This document shows, piece after piece, positions 44,342-54,739 of a DNA stretch of 64,000 nt (its first letter is position 1; each line of letters begins with the position of its first letter). Location of the stretch: positions 62,001 through 126,000 of the forward strand of contig NZ_ATVQ01000004.1 in NCBI RefSeq assembly GCF_000420805.1, given 5' to 3'. This DNA is from Yaniella halotolerans DSM 15476. Lineage in GTDB: Bacteria > Actinomycetota > Actinomycetes > Actinomycetales > Micrococcaceae. A program made the translations under genes and the position numbers. The notes below the pieces were generated by a model. The model saw nothing but the letters and a program-made list of their open reading frames with translations. It did not search any database and was not told where the DNA came from.

Positions 44342-45865
44342 TTAGTTGTCGATCAGGTGCATCAATAGGTCGTGGGCCGAAACGATGCCGGCGATATTTC
44401 CGTCTCGGGTAACCAGTGCTGCCGGTGCATCTTCGAGCACAGTTTTCACGTCGCCAACCGGGGTCTGGACGCCCACCATCGGCAATGCGGCCAACTGAAC
44501 ATCGGACAGCACGGTCTCGGCAGTGATGGCACCGGAGACCAATTGTTGCATCAAACCGGCAACGGTAACGGCTCCGCGGACTTCACCAATCCGGTATTGG
44601 TCTTGTACTCCTCCAACAACTGGAACCGCATCAATGCCATAGCGATTCATCGTCGAAATCGCGTCCTTGACCGGCGAATCGAGCAGTGCAACGACGACCT
44701 CCGGTAGTGAACCGGGCAACCAGGCAGCCTTATTGTCCACCAGTTCGCCAACCTGATCGGCCAGACCGGCAATATCAGTCGGTGTCGTCGAAGTATCTTC
44801 CGCTGCGGGGTCGGTCCCATCGAGGTAGGCGGTACCAATGCGTTGCGGGGCAACGGGAGCTGGTGCGTCGATATCAAAACCGTGGGTCTGCATCCAGGTT
44901 TCAGAGAAGATTTTGCCCAGGTAGCCACGGCCCGAGTCGGGCAGGATAACCACCATGAGATCGTCTTCGGTCAGATGCTCTGCTTCTTTAAGCGCACCGG
45001 CAATGGCCATACCCGAAGAGCCACCGGCCAGAATGCCTTCTTCTGCTGCCAGACGACGTGCGTAATGGAATGCTTCGGCATCGGTCACAGCGTGGATTGA
45101 GTCTGGGACTTCTGGGTCATAGTTCCCAGGCCACATGTCTTCCCCCACACCTTCAACAAAGTATGGGCGGCCTTTGCCTCCGGAGTACACGGAGCCCGAT
45201 GGGTCTGCGACGACGACTTTGACGGGGCCTGATGCGCGGTCGGCTGACACTTCATGGAGGTACCGGCCGGTTCCTGTCATCGTGCCACCGGTGCCGGCAC
45301 CGATCACCACGTGGGTTAGCTGCCCGGCGGTATCTTCCCAGATCTCTGGACCAGTGGATTCATAGTGGGACTCTGGTGCCGCAGAGTTGAAGAACTGGTT
45401 TGGCTGGTAGGCGCCGTCAATGGCCTCTTCCAGCTGATTGGTGATGCCGTAATATGAGTTCGGGGAATCTGGAGCAACGGAACTTTCCGATACTACGACG
45501 TCGGCCCCGTACGCTTTGAGCACATCGCGTTTTTCTTGGGCGACCTTATCCGGGGTGATGAACACCGAGCGGTAGCCCTTTTGCTGCGCGACCATGGCCA
45601 ATCCAACCCCGGTGTTACCGGAGGTCGGTTCCACGACGGTACCGCCGGTGGTCAATTTGCCTTCAGCTTCGGCTCGCTCGATCATCTTTAATGCAATACG
45701 GTCTTTGATGGATCCGCCCGGGTTCATGAATTCACATTTCACCAGGATGGTAGGTTTCACTTCAGCTCCAATGGAGTTGAGTTTGACCAGCGGGGTGTTC
45801 CCGATCAAATCCAGGATCGTATCTGCGTACTTGGGCGTGACTGACGTAGGCTGTTTTTCGCTCAT
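44342..45865 (-). CDS. Cystathionine beta-synthase
   Basis: About 507 residues. The catalytic domain has IGNTPLVKLNSIGAEVKPTI, the PLP lysine in MNPGGSIKDRIALKMIE, EPTSGNTGVGLAMVA and GAGTGGTMTGTGRYL. The C-terminal part (about 390-505) is a pair of CBS domains (DAISTMNRYGIDAVPVVGG; LVTRDGNIAGIVSAHDLLMH), which regulate the enzyme in other organisms. ATG 45863-45865 is preferred; GTG 45874 is an alternative. Forms an operon with metB: homocysteine plus serine to cystathionine, then cysteine. Confidence 0.9.
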   Translation of the reverse strand: MSEKQPTSVTPKYADTILDLIGNTPLVKLNSIGAEVKPTILVKCEFMNPGGSIKDRIALKMIERAEAEGKLTTGGTVVEPTSGNTGVGLAMVAQQKGYRSVFITPDKVAQEKRDVLKAYGADVVVSESSVAPDSPNSYYGITNQLEEAIDGAYQPNQFFNSAAPESHYESTGPEIWEDTAGQLTHVVIGAGTGGTMTGTGRYLHEVSADRASGPVKVVVADPSGSVYSGGKGRPYFVEGVGEDMWPGNYDPEVPDSIHAVTDAEAFHYARRLAAEEGILAGGSSGMAIAGALKEAEHLTEDDLMVVILPDSGRGYLGKIFSETWMQTHGFDIDAPAPVAPQRIGTAYLDGTDPAAEDTSTTPTDIAGLADQVGELVDNKAAWLPGSLPEVVVALLDSPVKDAISTMNRYGIDAVPVVGGVQDQYRIGEVRGAVTVAGLMQQLVSGAITAETVLSDVQLAALPMVGVQTPVGDVKTVLEDAPAALVTRDGNIAGIVSAHDLLMHLIDN

Positions 45866-45922
45866 AGGGTCCACGCTACCCTCTGTAGCAATTTCGATGT
45901 GTTCGGGAGGTTATAAATCGCC

Positions 45923-46906
45923 ATGAAGTTTACACAGCCACCAGATTATTCTGGCGTGCTGCTACCTTCCGTTCCCGTGGACGTTGCTGCCAATGCTGCA
46001 CCACTGGTCCGTGGTGCAGGTGATCCGACCGCAGCGAGCGGTAGTGGTCTGACATGGTTGTCGTTTCAGCGGACCACAACCGGACCCGTCACCGTGGCGA
46101 TTGCCCACCCCAAAACAACGGTGGCGCCAGCTGAGATTCACTACCACATCTGGGCGAATGGCGATGTTGCAGCACGAGAAGCCGTGATGAAGCGGATGCC
46201 GCTGCTCTTGGGTATTGATGAAGCCGCTCTGGCCGGTTGGGCTGCATTTGATGAGCTCTTGGAAGCCACCGCGCATCTGCTACCACCGTCGGTCGTGGCG
46301 GCACGGCGGCACAACCCCGGTATGCGATTGATGTCGACGGGCCAGTTGATCGATGAACTCTACACCGTAGTTTTGGAACAAAAAGTCACGCAGCGACAGG
46401 CCAGAGCGACCTGGCGGTGGTTAGCCGATACGTTTGGGCAGCCCTCCCCCGCTGGTGAACCAGCACCCAAGATTGCTCCACACCCAGAGTCGATTCTGCA
46501 GATTCAGTCGTGGCAGTGGCATGCCGGCTGGGTCCAACCGTTTTTGGCACGAACGTTGAAAACTGTGGCCTCTCGAGCCACGGCACTGGAGCGGTTAGCA
46601 ACGAAGCCGCTCGAGGAGATCTCTACGGGCCTGTTGTCGTTGCCCGGCGTTGGCCCGTGGACGGTCGCCGAAACACTTCAGCGGACCCACGGGGCTGCTG
46701 ATTTGGTGTCGGTCGGTGATTTTCACCTAGCCCACCACATCGGCGAAGCACTGACCGGTCGACGGACAGACGACGCAGGGATGCTCGAATTACTCGAGCC
46801 CTGGCGTGGCCATCGTCAACGTCTCGTCAGGCTTATCTATGCCTCGGGGATCCGCTTTTCGCGTTTCGGACCGCGTTTAGCGGCTACCGATTTTCGAGAT
46901 CGTTAG
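45923..46906 (+). CDS. AlkA-like DNA-3-methyladenine glycosylase
   Basis: A 327-residue base-excision glycosylase of the HhH-GPD superfamily. The helix-hairpin-helix is LLSLPGVGPWTVAETLQR at about residues 238-255, and the catalytic aspartate is in SVGDFHLAHH. The upstream part has QRQARATWRWLADTFG and HPESILQIQSWQWHAGWVQP-type segments. It probably removes alkylated purines. Its stop overlaps that of the convergent thioredoxin gene by four bases. Confidence 0.82.
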   Translation: MKFTQPPDYSGVLLPSVPVDVAANAAPLVRGAGDPTAASGSGLTWLSFQRTTTGPVTVAIAHPKTTVAPAEIHYHIWANGDVAAREAVMKRMPLLLGIDEAALAGWAAFDELLEATAHLLPPSVVAARRHNPGMRLMSTGQLIDELYTVVLEQKVTQRQARATWRWLADTFGQPSPAGEPAPKIAPHPESILQIQSWQWHAGWVQPFLARTLKTVASRATALERLATKPLEEISTGLLSLPGVGPWTVAETLQRTHGAADLVSVGDFHLAHHIGEALTGRRTDDAGMLELLEPWRGHRQRLVRLIYASGIRFSRFGPRLAATDFRDR

Positions 46907-47286
46907 TTGGGGTTCTGCTCGGCCTGTTGGCGGGCTTCCTCAACCTGCTTGTGCACGTCTTCCATATCCAAACCACGAACCTGCTCGATCAGCTGATCCA
47001 GCTGCTGGGCATTAATTGCCCCCGGCTGTGAGAAGACGAGAACGTTCTCACGGAATGCCATCAGGGTTGGAATCGACGAAATACCGGCGGCTGCAGCCAA
47101 CTGCTGCTGGTCTTCGGTATCAATTTTGCCGAACACAATGTCGTCGTGCTGCTGAGAGACTTCGTCATAGACCGGTGCAAACATTTTGCAGGGTCCACAC
47201 CAGTCGGCCCACCAGTCAACGAGCACAATGTCGTTGCCTTCGATAGTCTCTTGGAAAGTTTCTTGAGTCAGATCAGTTGTTGCCAT
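46903..47286 (-). CDS. trxA: Thioredoxin
   Basis: A 127-residue thioredoxin with the active site WCGPC in VLVDWWADWCGPCKMFAPV, and the cis-proline in ISSIPTLMAF. The tail of about 20 residues (VHKQVEEARQQAEQNPN) is longer than in E. coli TrxA and predicted helical. Cytoplasmic disulfide reduction beside mycothiol is expected. Confidence 0.93.
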   Translation of the reverse strand: MATTDLTQETFQETIEGNDIVLVDWWADWCGPCKMFAPVYDEVSQQHDDIVFGKIDTEDQQQLAAAAGISSIPTLMAFRENVLVFSQPGAINAQQLDQLIEQVRGLDMEDVHKQVEEARQQAEQNPN

Positions 47287-47444
47287 CTAGCCAGCCTAAT
47301 GTCGGGCTCAGAATCTGCATAGTAGTTTGCTCCCCGTGACCCCGGTGTGACGGCAAAGAGCTAAATTTTCGCAGGTACCGAAATAGGTCCAGATGTGACA
47401 ACGTATAGCGGCGTGACGGCATGCCTCGTCGTAGAGTTATCGCT

Positions 47445-49091
47445 ATGCCAAAACTCTCATCACATCTGAAGATTCTGGCCACCGCGGTAATCGGTGGCCT
47501 CGCGCTCGCTGGCTGTGGCAATACTGACTCGGCCGACGGCGAAGCAACCGGAGAACCACAATCCGGCGGCACACTCACCTACGCATCCGGCGATGCCGAA
47601 CCGGATTGCCTTGACCCCCACTACGGTGGCAACTACCCGCAGGGTCTGATCGCCACACAGTACCTGGAAACGTTGTTTACAAAAGACGAGGACGGCGAAA
47701 CCATCCCCTGGTTGGCCGACACCTCCGAAGTTTCCGACGACGGACTGACGCACACGATCAGCGTCACCGATGGCATTACCTTCCACGATGGCACACCGCT
47801 CACCTCTGAAGCGATCAAAGCCAATATCGAACACCTCCAGGACCCGGAGACCGCGTCTTCAACCGGCTTCCTTGCCGTAGAAAAAGTCGAAGAGATCGAA
47901 ATTGTTGACGAGCTGACCGCTGACCTGCATCTGTCGGCACCGGATAACGCGCTGGAAGAATCGTTATCCATGCACTGGACTGCCATCCAGTCCCCCGAAG
48001 CCCTGGACCGTGATGTCCAGGAGAATTGTGCTGATCCAGTTGGTACCGGACCGTTCATGGTGGATTCCTGGGAGCGTGAGCAACAGATCAATCTGGTACG
48101 CAATGACGACTACGTCCTGCCGGTGGAGTCTGACCGCGAAAACGCTCAGGCCTACCTCGAAGGCATTACCTGGCGTATGATTCCAGAAGCTGCCACCCGG
48201 TATGCCGCACTGCAGTCAGGTGAAGTCGACGTCATCGACAACGCTCAACCCGACACCATCCAGTCTGCCGAAGACGCGAACATTGGCCACTTGGATGCAC
48301 CGCGTCCAGGCGCATCAAACCGGCTCGAGCTCAATTCATCGCAAGCTCCATTCGATGACGCGGCGGTTCGGGAAGCCTTCATGCGCTCCGTGGACGTTGA
48401 CGGCGGCATCGAGGCCCTGTACTTCGATACCGCTCCCCGCTCACATTCATTGTTGTCCTCGGTTGAGCCACTCGGTTACTCTGATGACTCCCTGTTTAGT
48501 CAAGATGTTGAGCAAGCCAATGAGCTGCTGGACGAGGCCGGTTGGACCGAGCGCGATGACGACGACGTCCGCATGAAGGACGGCGAGCGCCTCGAAATCG
48601 TGATGCCGGTGTCGACCAACCAGTCGGTACCCGCAGAGCAGTCGCTATTCGAACAGTTCCAGGCCCAGGCTTCCGAAGTCGGCTTTGACATGCAGATCAA
48701 TCTGCTGGATCTGTCCAGCTGGTACGCCGAGCTCAGCGAACACAATTACGATTTGGTCTCTGCCCCGTACACCAAGGTCGGGCCCTCGGTATTGCGTATC
48801 TTGTACCACTCCGACTCCATCGAACCAGCTCCTTCCGGCTATTTTGCCAATAACGCCCAGGTAGATATCCCCGAATTGGATGAGACACTGGTCCAAGCCG
48901 AAGAGACCACGGATGAGGACGAGCGGGCCGAGCTCTACGAGCAGGCACAGCAAACCGTGTTGGAGGGCTACTACGTTCTGCCGCTCTATGATCAGCAAAA
49001 CCATTTCCTGTACTCCGCCGAGGTCCAGAACATGGGCGAGACCTCAGCCATTGCGGCTCCGGAATACTACAACGTATGGCTTGATCAGTAA
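47445..49091 (+). CDS. Peptide/opine/nickel-type ABC transporter substrate-binding lipoprotein
   Basis: A 548-residue family-5 solute-binding lipoprotein. The signal peptide ends in LALAGC, the lipobox, with the lipidated cysteine at about residue 25. GGTLTYASGDAEPDCLDPHY and ISVTDGITFHDGTPLTSEAI are typical SBP family-5 segments. ATG 47445 gives a proper signal peptide. First gene of a four-gene importer operon (binding protein, two permeases, fused ATPase). Substrate unknown; peptides or opine-like amines are likely. Confidence 0.88.
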   Translation: MPKLSSHLKILATAVIGGLALAGCGNTDSADGEATGEPQSGGTLTYASGDAEPDCLDPHYGGNYPQGLIATQYLETLFTKDEDGETIPWLADTSEVSDDGLTHTISVTDGITFHDGTPLTSEAIKANIEHLQDPETASSTGFLAVEKVEEIEIVDELTADLHLSAPDNALEESLSMHWTAIQSPEALDRDVQENCADPVGTGPFMVDSWEREQQINLVRNDDYVLPVESDRENAQAYLEGITWRMIPEAATRYAALQSGEVDVIDNAQPDTIQSAEDANIGHLDAPRPGASNRLELNSSQAPFDDAAVREAFMRSVDVDGGIEALYFDTAPRSHSLLSSVEPLGYSDDSLFSQDVEQANELLDEAGWTERDDDDVRMKDGERLEIVMPVSTNQSVPAEQSLFEQFQAQASEVGFDMQINLLDLSSWYAELSEHNYDLVSAPYTKVGPSVLRILYHSDSIEPAPSGYFANNAQVDIPELDETLVQAEETTDEDERAELYEQAQQTVLEGYYVLPLYDQQNHFLYSAEVQNMGETSAIAAPEYYNVWLDQ

Positions 49092-49094
49092 CTT

Positions 49095-50036
49095 ATGCGC
49101 ATGGCAAGTTGGTTGGCACGCCGGGTCGGCGCCGCAGCATTTTTGCTGTGGGTCGTGGCCACCGTCATTTTTATCGCCATCCGGATGATTCCGGGCGATC
49201 CAGCAGAGGCCATTATGGGAGGGCCCGGCTCCCAGGCTTCAGCCGAAGCATTAGAAACTGCACGCGAGCAGTATCATCTCAACGAACCGATCCTGGTGCA
49301 ATATGTGTTGTACCTGGGACAGTTGATCACTGGTGATTTGGGAACCTCTTATGCTCAGCAGCGGCCTGTTGCCCAGATCATGGCCGAGATGTTGCCGGCG
49401 ACCCTGCAGCTCACGCTGATTTCGTTGGCGATTGCGTGGCTCATCGCATTTCTCATGGCTGCCATAGCCGCCCGTTCGAGTCGGCTCGGCCAAGCCATGG
49501 GCACCGTGATCGAAGTGGTGGCCGCGGCCGTACCGCACTTCTGGTTGGGCGCCATGCTTATCATTATCTTTTCCACGTGGCTGGGATGGTTACCCGCCGT
49601 GGATACCGGAACAGTCCAAGGGATCATTCTGCCGGCGCTGACCCTGGCCATCCCGCTGGCTGGGTTCCTTGCACAACTGATGCGAGACAGTTTGGTCACC
49701 GCCATGAGTTCGCCGTTCGCTCTAGCTGCGCGCGCTCGCGGCGCCTCCGAGGGACAAGTATTTTTCCGCCACGGATTCCGCCATGCTGCACTGCCGGCTC
49801 TGAATCTCACCGGTTGGGCTGTGGCAACCTCCATCTCCGGTGCCGTGGTCGTTGAAGAAGTCTTTGCCAGACCGGGACTGGGCCGGTCGCTCTTGGGCGC
49901 AGTCCTCTCGCGCGACATGCCAATGGTCACCGGTATCGCACTATTTTCAGCGTTGATTTATATGGTCGTCATGTTGCTTGTGGAAGCTGTCGAAGCCATC
50001 ATTAATCCCGCTGCTGCCCGAGGTCATGATGTATGA
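49095..50036 (+). CDS. ABC importer permease (DppB/OppB type)
   Basis: A 313-residue permease with six helices. FIAIRMIPGDPAEAIMG is the DppB opening, and the EAA-type motif is AARARGASEGQVFFRHGFRH. It starts three bases after the binding-protein stop and overlaps the next permease by four bases. Confidence 0.92.
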   Translation: MRMASWLARRVGAAAFLLWVVATVIFIAIRMIPGDPAEAIMGGPGSQASAEALETAREQYHLNEPILVQYVLYLGQLITGDLGTSYAQQRPVAQIMAEMLPATLQLTLISLAIAWLIAFLMAAIAARSSRLGQAMGTVIEVVAAAVPHFWLGAMLIIIFSTWLGWLPAVDTGTVQGIILPALTLAIPLAGFLAQLMRDSLVTAMSSPFALAARARGASEGQVFFRHGFRHAALPALNLTGWAVATSISGAVVVEEVFARPGLGRSLLGAVLSRDMPMVTGIALFSALIYMVVMLLVEAVEAIINPAAARGHDV

Positions 50037-50824
50037 GCCGCACCGCAAGAATCTTCGCGGGGCTCTTCGTCGGCCTCATCTTTATCGCCGCGTTGTTTCC
50101 GTCGCTTCTGGCGCCCGGGGACCCTCTGGCCGTCAACCCTTCCGAGGCATTCCAAACGCCCTCGCTCCAGCATCCGTTTGGTACCGATGAGTCCGGCCGC
50201 GATGTATATACCCGTGTGGTGCATGGGACCGCTGATTCGTTGACGATAGGGCTCGCCGCGACGGCTTTGGGCATGGGGATTGCGATTCTGCTGGGTGTCA
50301 TGACAGCGTTTGGGCCGCGGTGGATCGACTCCATGATTCTCCGGCTCCTCGAGGTGCTGTACGCGATTCCAGCGTTACTCATGGCCCTATTGATCATCGC
50401 TTTCACCGGGCCTGGCACCACCCCGGCAATCATCGCCGTTGGGTTATCCACCGCTCCGGGCTACTCCCGGCTGATCAGAACCCACCTGCGCACCCTGGTC
50501 AACTCCGAAATGTTCGACGCCGCCACCGTGTTGGGCCATTCACGATGGCATAAAATCCGGAACCACCTCATCCCCAATACCCTGTCCACCCTGTTGGCAC
50601 TCATCACACTGGGCATCGGCCAAGCAGTTATTTGGGCGTCGGCATTATCCTTCCTGGGGTTGGGGACTCCCCCGCCGGCACCAGAATGGGGTGCCATGTT
50701 GGCCAACGGGCGCACCTACCTCCATTTCGCCTGGTGGCTCACGGTGTTCCCGGGTGCAGCCATTGTCACCATCGCCGCAGGAGCAACCCTGCTGGGCCGA
50801 ACCGCAACCCGGAGCCGGATATGA
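50033..50824 (+). CDS. ABC importer permease (DppC/OppC type)
   Basis: A 263-residue permease. HPFGTDESGRDVYTRVVHG is the DppC motif after the first helix; FDAATVLGHSRWHKIRNHLIP is the ATPase-contact loop. An ATGA overlap joins it to the preceding gene and a four-base overlap to the ATPase gene. Confidence 0.92.
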   Translation: MSRTARIFAGLFVGLIFIAALFPSLLAPGDPLAVNPSEAFQTPSLQHPFGTDESGRDVYTRVVHGTADSLTIGLAATALGMGIAILLGVMTAFGPRWIDSMILRLLEVLYAIPALLMALLIIAFTGPGTTPAIIAVGLSTAPGYSRLIRTHLRTLVNSEMFDAATVLGHSRWHKIRNHLIPNTLSTLLALITLGIGQAVIWASALSFLGLGTPPPAPEWGAMLANGRTYLHFAWWLTVFPGAAIVTIAAGATLLGRTATRSRI

Positions 50825-52446
50825 ACACACCCGCCGTTGAAATCCAAAACCTTTCGGTGACGTTCACCGGTCCCGACAAAACACGTGTCGAAGCGGTCAA
50901 GAATATTTCGCTCACGCTGACCCGTGGCAAAGCCTTAGGTATCGTCGGTGAATCGGGTTCGGGAAAGTCTGTCACCGCGCGCAGTCTCTTAGGGCTCACC
51001 GGTGGACATGTCACGGCGGATACCCTCAATATTTTAGGCACCGATGCCACCCGGCTGACGGAAAAGCAATGGCGTGCAATCCGCGGCACCAAGGTCGCGA
51101 TGATTCTGCAAGACGCGCTGAACAGTTTGGACCCCCTGCGTCCGATTCACCGCGAAATTGCTGATGCGCTCCCTGGGTCACGGAAGCATCGAAAACGAGC
51201 CGCCGTTGAGGCTCTACACGCTGTAGAGATGCCCGCCCCGATCCTGCGTGCTGATCAGCGAAGCCCTGAATTGTCCGGCGGAATGCGGCAACGCGCGCTC
51301 ATTGCACAAGCGATGATTAAGAATCCTGCTGTCGTGGTTGCCGATGAAGCCACCACAGCGTTAGATACCCGATTGACACGCATGGTGCTGGACCAGCTCG
51401 CCGAGCTGAAAGACCGCGGCATTGCGTTTGCGATGATCTCGCATGATCTCGCCCAAATCGCGCAGGTGGCCGATGACATCATCGTGATGCGTCATGGAGA
51501 AATTGTGGAGTCGGGGCCAACCAAACAACTGCTGTCCGACCCGCAGCACGACTACACCAAACAGTTGCTCGCTGCGATTCCCCGCGGTGTTGCACGTTTT
51601 GCCCCGCTGAGTCAGGTGGCAACGTTTGACGATACAACCGCCACGTTTGAAAACTTCAAAGACCCGGTCGATGTCAGAGAACCATCCGATATCTCGGCTA
51701 TTGAAGTCCACGGGTTATCGAAAGCTTTTGGCGACCACGCCGCGGTCTTTGGTGTTTCATTGTCCGTGCCACAGGGCTCCACGCTGGGACTAGTTGGTGA
51801 ATCTGGTTCGGGCAAGACCACGACCGCAAGAATGATTCTCGGGTTGGAACGCCCTGACCAGGGAAGCGTTCGCATTTTCGGTCAGCACTTCGCTCCCGCA
51901 AAGGAATCCGAACGCCGCGATCTGCGGGATCGGCTCGGGGCAATTTACCAGGACCCACTGGCGTCTTTTGATCCCCGCTATACGACATCGCAGATCCTCA
52001 TCAATGCCCTATCTGACGGAACGACATCACGCTCCCGGCAGTACCTCAAACGTGCACGGGAACTGCTGGATCTGGTTGAGCTGAACAGTAGTCTGCTGTC
52101 CCGTAGTCCAAGAGAGCTCTCCGGTGGCCAGCGACAGCGCCTGGCGATCGCCCGAGCGTTGGCGCCTACACCAGATATTTTAGTTTTGGATGAGCCGGTC
52201 TCAGCCCTCGATGTTTCCGTTCAAGCCACCGTGTTGGATTTGCTTGACCGGCTTCAGCTTGAAACCCGGACCAGCTATCTCTTCATAACCCACGATTTGG
52301 CGGTGGTTGAACACATGTCTGACCGGATTGCTGTGATGACCCAGGGCGAACTTGTAGAAACGGGAACGGCCCAGCAGATTATGCACGCGCCGTCTCATCC
52401 CTATACACAGCAATTGATTGCGGCCGCACCTGATTGGAACCCCTAA
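50821..52446 (+). CDS. Fused two-domain ABC ATPase (DppD-DppF type)
   Basis: A 541-residue protein with two complete ABC ATPases. Domain 1: Walker A GESGSGKS near 42, signature LSGGMRQRALIAQAM, Walker B VVVADEATTALD. Domain 2 from about 290: GESGSGKTTTARMIL, signature LSGGQRQRLAIARAL, Walker B LVLDEPVSALD. In most operons these are two genes. In domain 1 the acid after Walker B is DEA rather than DEP. It completes the importer. Confidence 0.93.
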   Translation: MNTPAVEIQNLSVTFTGPDKTRVEAVKNISLTLTRGKALGIVGESGSGKSVTARSLLGLTGGHVTADTLNILGTDATRLTEKQWRAIRGTKVAMILQDALNSLDPLRPIHREIADALPGSRKHRKRAAVEALHAVEMPAPILRADQRSPELSGGMRQRALIAQAMIKNPAVVVADEATTALDTRLTRMVLDQLAELKDRGIAFAMISHDLAQIAQVADDIIVMRHGEIVESGPTKQLLSDPQHDYTKQLLAAIPRGVARFAPLSQVATFDDTTATFENFKDPVDVREPSDISAIEVHGLSKAFGDHAAVFGVSLSVPQGSTLGLVGESGSGKTTTARMILGLERPDQGSVRIFGQHFAPAKESERRDLRDRLGAIYQDPLASFDPRYTTSQILINALSDGTTSRSRQYLKRARELLDLVELNSSLLSRSPRELSGGQRQRLAIARALAPTPDILVLDEPVSALDVSVQATVLDLLDRLQLETRTSYLFITHDLAVVEHMSDRIAVMTQGELVETGTAQQIMHAPSHPYTQQLIAAAPDWNP

Positions 52447-52669
52447 CCGCAGCGTGACACCTTTCACGGCCGTGCCAGTCTTGTAGCCAAGGTCACACCT
52501 GCAACCACACCAATTCGGCCTACGTTCAGGAGTCGTTCACCTCGTGGGGACGCTTAGATAACACAGCGCCCCTACGGTTGAAACTCGTGCATTTAAACAT
52601 TTTTCTTCCGTTGCCTCGGCCTTGTCCACGCGTTTTCCGACACGAGACTTCACCCTGTTCAGGCGGCCA

Positions 52670-53680
52670 ATGATGAATAGGCCTGCATCTGAACCGGTAG
52701 GTCTTGAACTGACGAATATACGCCGCGAGTTCGGCAACAATGCCGGGCTACATTCCACATCGGTCCGGATTAACCCCGGTGAGTTTGTTTCCCTTCTGGG
52801 GCCATCAGGTTGCGGTAAGTCCACCATGTTGCGATGCATCGCTGGTCTTGAGACGCCAGACGAAGGCATCGTACGTTTTGGTGACCACGAGGTCTTCAAC
52901 TCTTCTAAGCGGATCAATAAACCACCGAACCGGCGCGGCCTTTCCATGGTGTTCCAGGACTTGGCGTTGTGGCCGCACATGACGGTGGCCGCGAACGTAG
53001 AGTTCCCGTTGACCACCGGCAAGCAAAAATTCTCCGCTGCAGAACGGTCTCGGCTGGTTCTTGAAGCGTTACAAAAAGTCGGTATCAGCGACAAGGCCGA
53101 CAGCAGACCCAACCAGCTTTCTGGGGGCCAGCAGCAACGCGTGGCCATAGCTCGAGCCATTGTGTCTAATCCAAAAGTACTGCTTATGGACGAACCGTTG
53201 TCCGCTCTCGACGCAGCACTGCGCGTCCAGATCCGCTCGGAGTTAACGGCGTTAGCACGAGGTTTAGGCCTAACCGTTGTCTATGTAACGCACGACCAAG
53301 CCGAAGCACTTGCGATGTCCGACAGAGTGATCGTCATGGAAGCCGGAAACGTCCGCCAATTTGCCACCCCGGTGGAAATCTATGACCATCCCGCTGATCC
53401 ATTTGTCCAAAACTTTATCGGAACAGTCAATACGCTGCCCGACGGCACTTCAGTCCGTCCAGAATACGTGGAACTCGATCCGTATGCCACGCTGCGAGGA
53501 ACTGTCATCGACGTGCAATACATCGGCGGAGCCTTCGAAATTTATTGCGATGTCGAACAGGCTCCTCGACCATGGCTAGTGCGAACACGACAGCAGCTTG
53601 AAATCGGCACAACCGTAGGTTTACGCATCAACTCTTCAACACCATCTACTCGAAAGAAGAACATCTATGCTCAGCAATAA
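52670..53680 (+). CDS. ABC importer ATPase (FbpC/PotA-like)
   Basis: About 336 residues from one of two adjacent ATGs (52670, 52673). Walker A GPSGCGKSTMLRCIAGLE, Q-loop MVFQDLALWPHMTV, signature LSGGQQQRVAIARAIV, Walker B LLMDEPLSALD and switch TVVYVTHDQAEALAMSD, then a short TOBE-like end. First gene of an ATPase, binding protein, permease operon, overlapping the next gene by 14 bases. This type carries iron, thiamine, polyamines or phosphonates; the substrate is not clear. Confidence 0.88.
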   Translation: MMNRPASEPVGLELTNIRREFGNNAGLHSTSVRINPGEFVSLLGPSGCGKSTMLRCIAGLETPDEGIVRFGDHEVFNSSKRINKPPNRRGLSMVFQDLALWPHMTVAANVEFPLTTGKQKFSAAERSRLVLEALQKVGISDKADSRPNQLSGGQQQRVAIARAIVSNPKVLLMDEPLSALDAALRVQIRSELTALARGLGLTVVYVTHDQAEALAMSDRVIVMEAGNVRQFATPVEIYDHPADPFVQNFIGTVNTLPDGTSVRPEYVELDPYATLRGTVIDVQYIGGAFEIYCDVEQAPRPWLVRTRQQLEIGTTVGLRINSSTPSTRKKNIYAQQ

Positions 53681-54725
53681 GCGCATCACCTTGTCAGCCA
53701 GCATGCTAATCGGAGCCCTCGCGTTGGCATCCTGTGGCTCCGTAGCATCTTCATCAAGAGACCAGAACTCAGCCGGGGGTACCGAATCAACACAGGCTTG
53801 GGAAGCACCGGATGGCCTGAGTGGAGAAATCTCTTACTATTCCGCGAACCCACAGGGTCTCACCGATGATCTCGTTGCAGCATTCGAAGAAAAAACCGAC
53901 GTCAAAGTGAACGTTTATGCAGATACCACTGGGAAAATCACCGCGAGGTTAAAAGCTGAAGAAGCCAATCCGCAAGCAGACCTTGTGTATATGGCCTCCT
54001 GGGATGCCGCCACCGAACAATCCTCGGCCGGCACCCTGGCTCCATATAGTCCGGAAGGCTCGGATCAGGTCCACGAAGGATGGTCCACTGATGAATTTAT
54101 TGGACGGGATGGCTCAGCGTTAGCACTTGTCGTCAATACCAACGCTACCGACGCCATGCCTTCCGACTGGTCTGACCTCGCGGACCAAGAATATAAAGAT
54201 CAAGTGATCATGCCAGATCCACGTGAATCTGGAACAGCCGCAGATTTGATCACCGCGATGGTGGCACAGCAGGGCGAAGAAGAAACTTGGAAACTCTTCG
54301 ATAACCTCTTTGAAAACGGCATGGTGGTCCAAGGCGCCAATGGTCCAGCACTAGACACCGTTACAGCAGGTTCCAAGGCCGTGGTGTTTGGCGGTGTAGA
54401 TTACTCCGCCTACTCAGCCAAAGATGAGGGCGAAGCACTCGAAGTTGTTATTCCCGAGTCAGGCACAACCGTGACGCCACGCCCCTTGATGATCTTGGAA
54501 TCCTCCGACAATGCCGAAGCTGCACAAGCGTTTGCAGATTTCATGTTCTCGGCTCAAGGCCAGGAAGTATCTGCGCAACGAAATATGATCCCAGGACGCG
54601 AAGATGTTCCGGCACAGGCTGGACCACAGTTTGAAGAAATCGATCAGCTCGCCACGGATTGGAACGAAATCGTTGAGAGTTCCGAAGGCGTCACCGACGA
54701 ATTCGTGCAACGGTATCTGAACTAA
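53667..54725 (+). CDS. Substrate-binding lipoprotein (FbpA-like)
   Basis: A 352-residue solute-binding lipoprotein. The signal peptide ends in LALASC, the lipobox. After a Ser/Thr-rich linker comes LSGEISYYSANPQGLTDDLV and FEEKTDVKVNVYADTTGKI, as in family-1/Fe-type binding proteins. Ligand unknown; tyrosine iron ligands cannot be assigned with confidence. A strong hairpin follows the stop and would lower expression of the permease relative to this abundant protein. Confidence 0.85.
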   Translation: MLSNKRITLSASMLIGALALASCGSVASSSRDQNSAGGTESTQAWEAPDGLSGEISYYSANPQGLTDDLVAAFEEKTDVKVNVYADTTGKITARLKAEEANPQADLVYMASWDAATEQSSAGTLAPYSPEGSDQVHEGWSTDEFIGRDGSALALVVNTNATDAMPSDWSDLADQEYKDQVIMPDPRESGTAADLITAMVAQQGEEETWKLFDNLFENGMVVQGANGPALDTVTAGSKAVVFGGVDYSAYSAKDEGEALEVVIPESGTTVTPRPLMILESSDNAEAAQAFADFMFSAQGQEVSAQRNMIPGREDVPAQAGPQFEEIDQLATDWNEIVESSEGVTDEFVQRYLN

Positions 54726-54739
54726 TTTTCGACCCATTT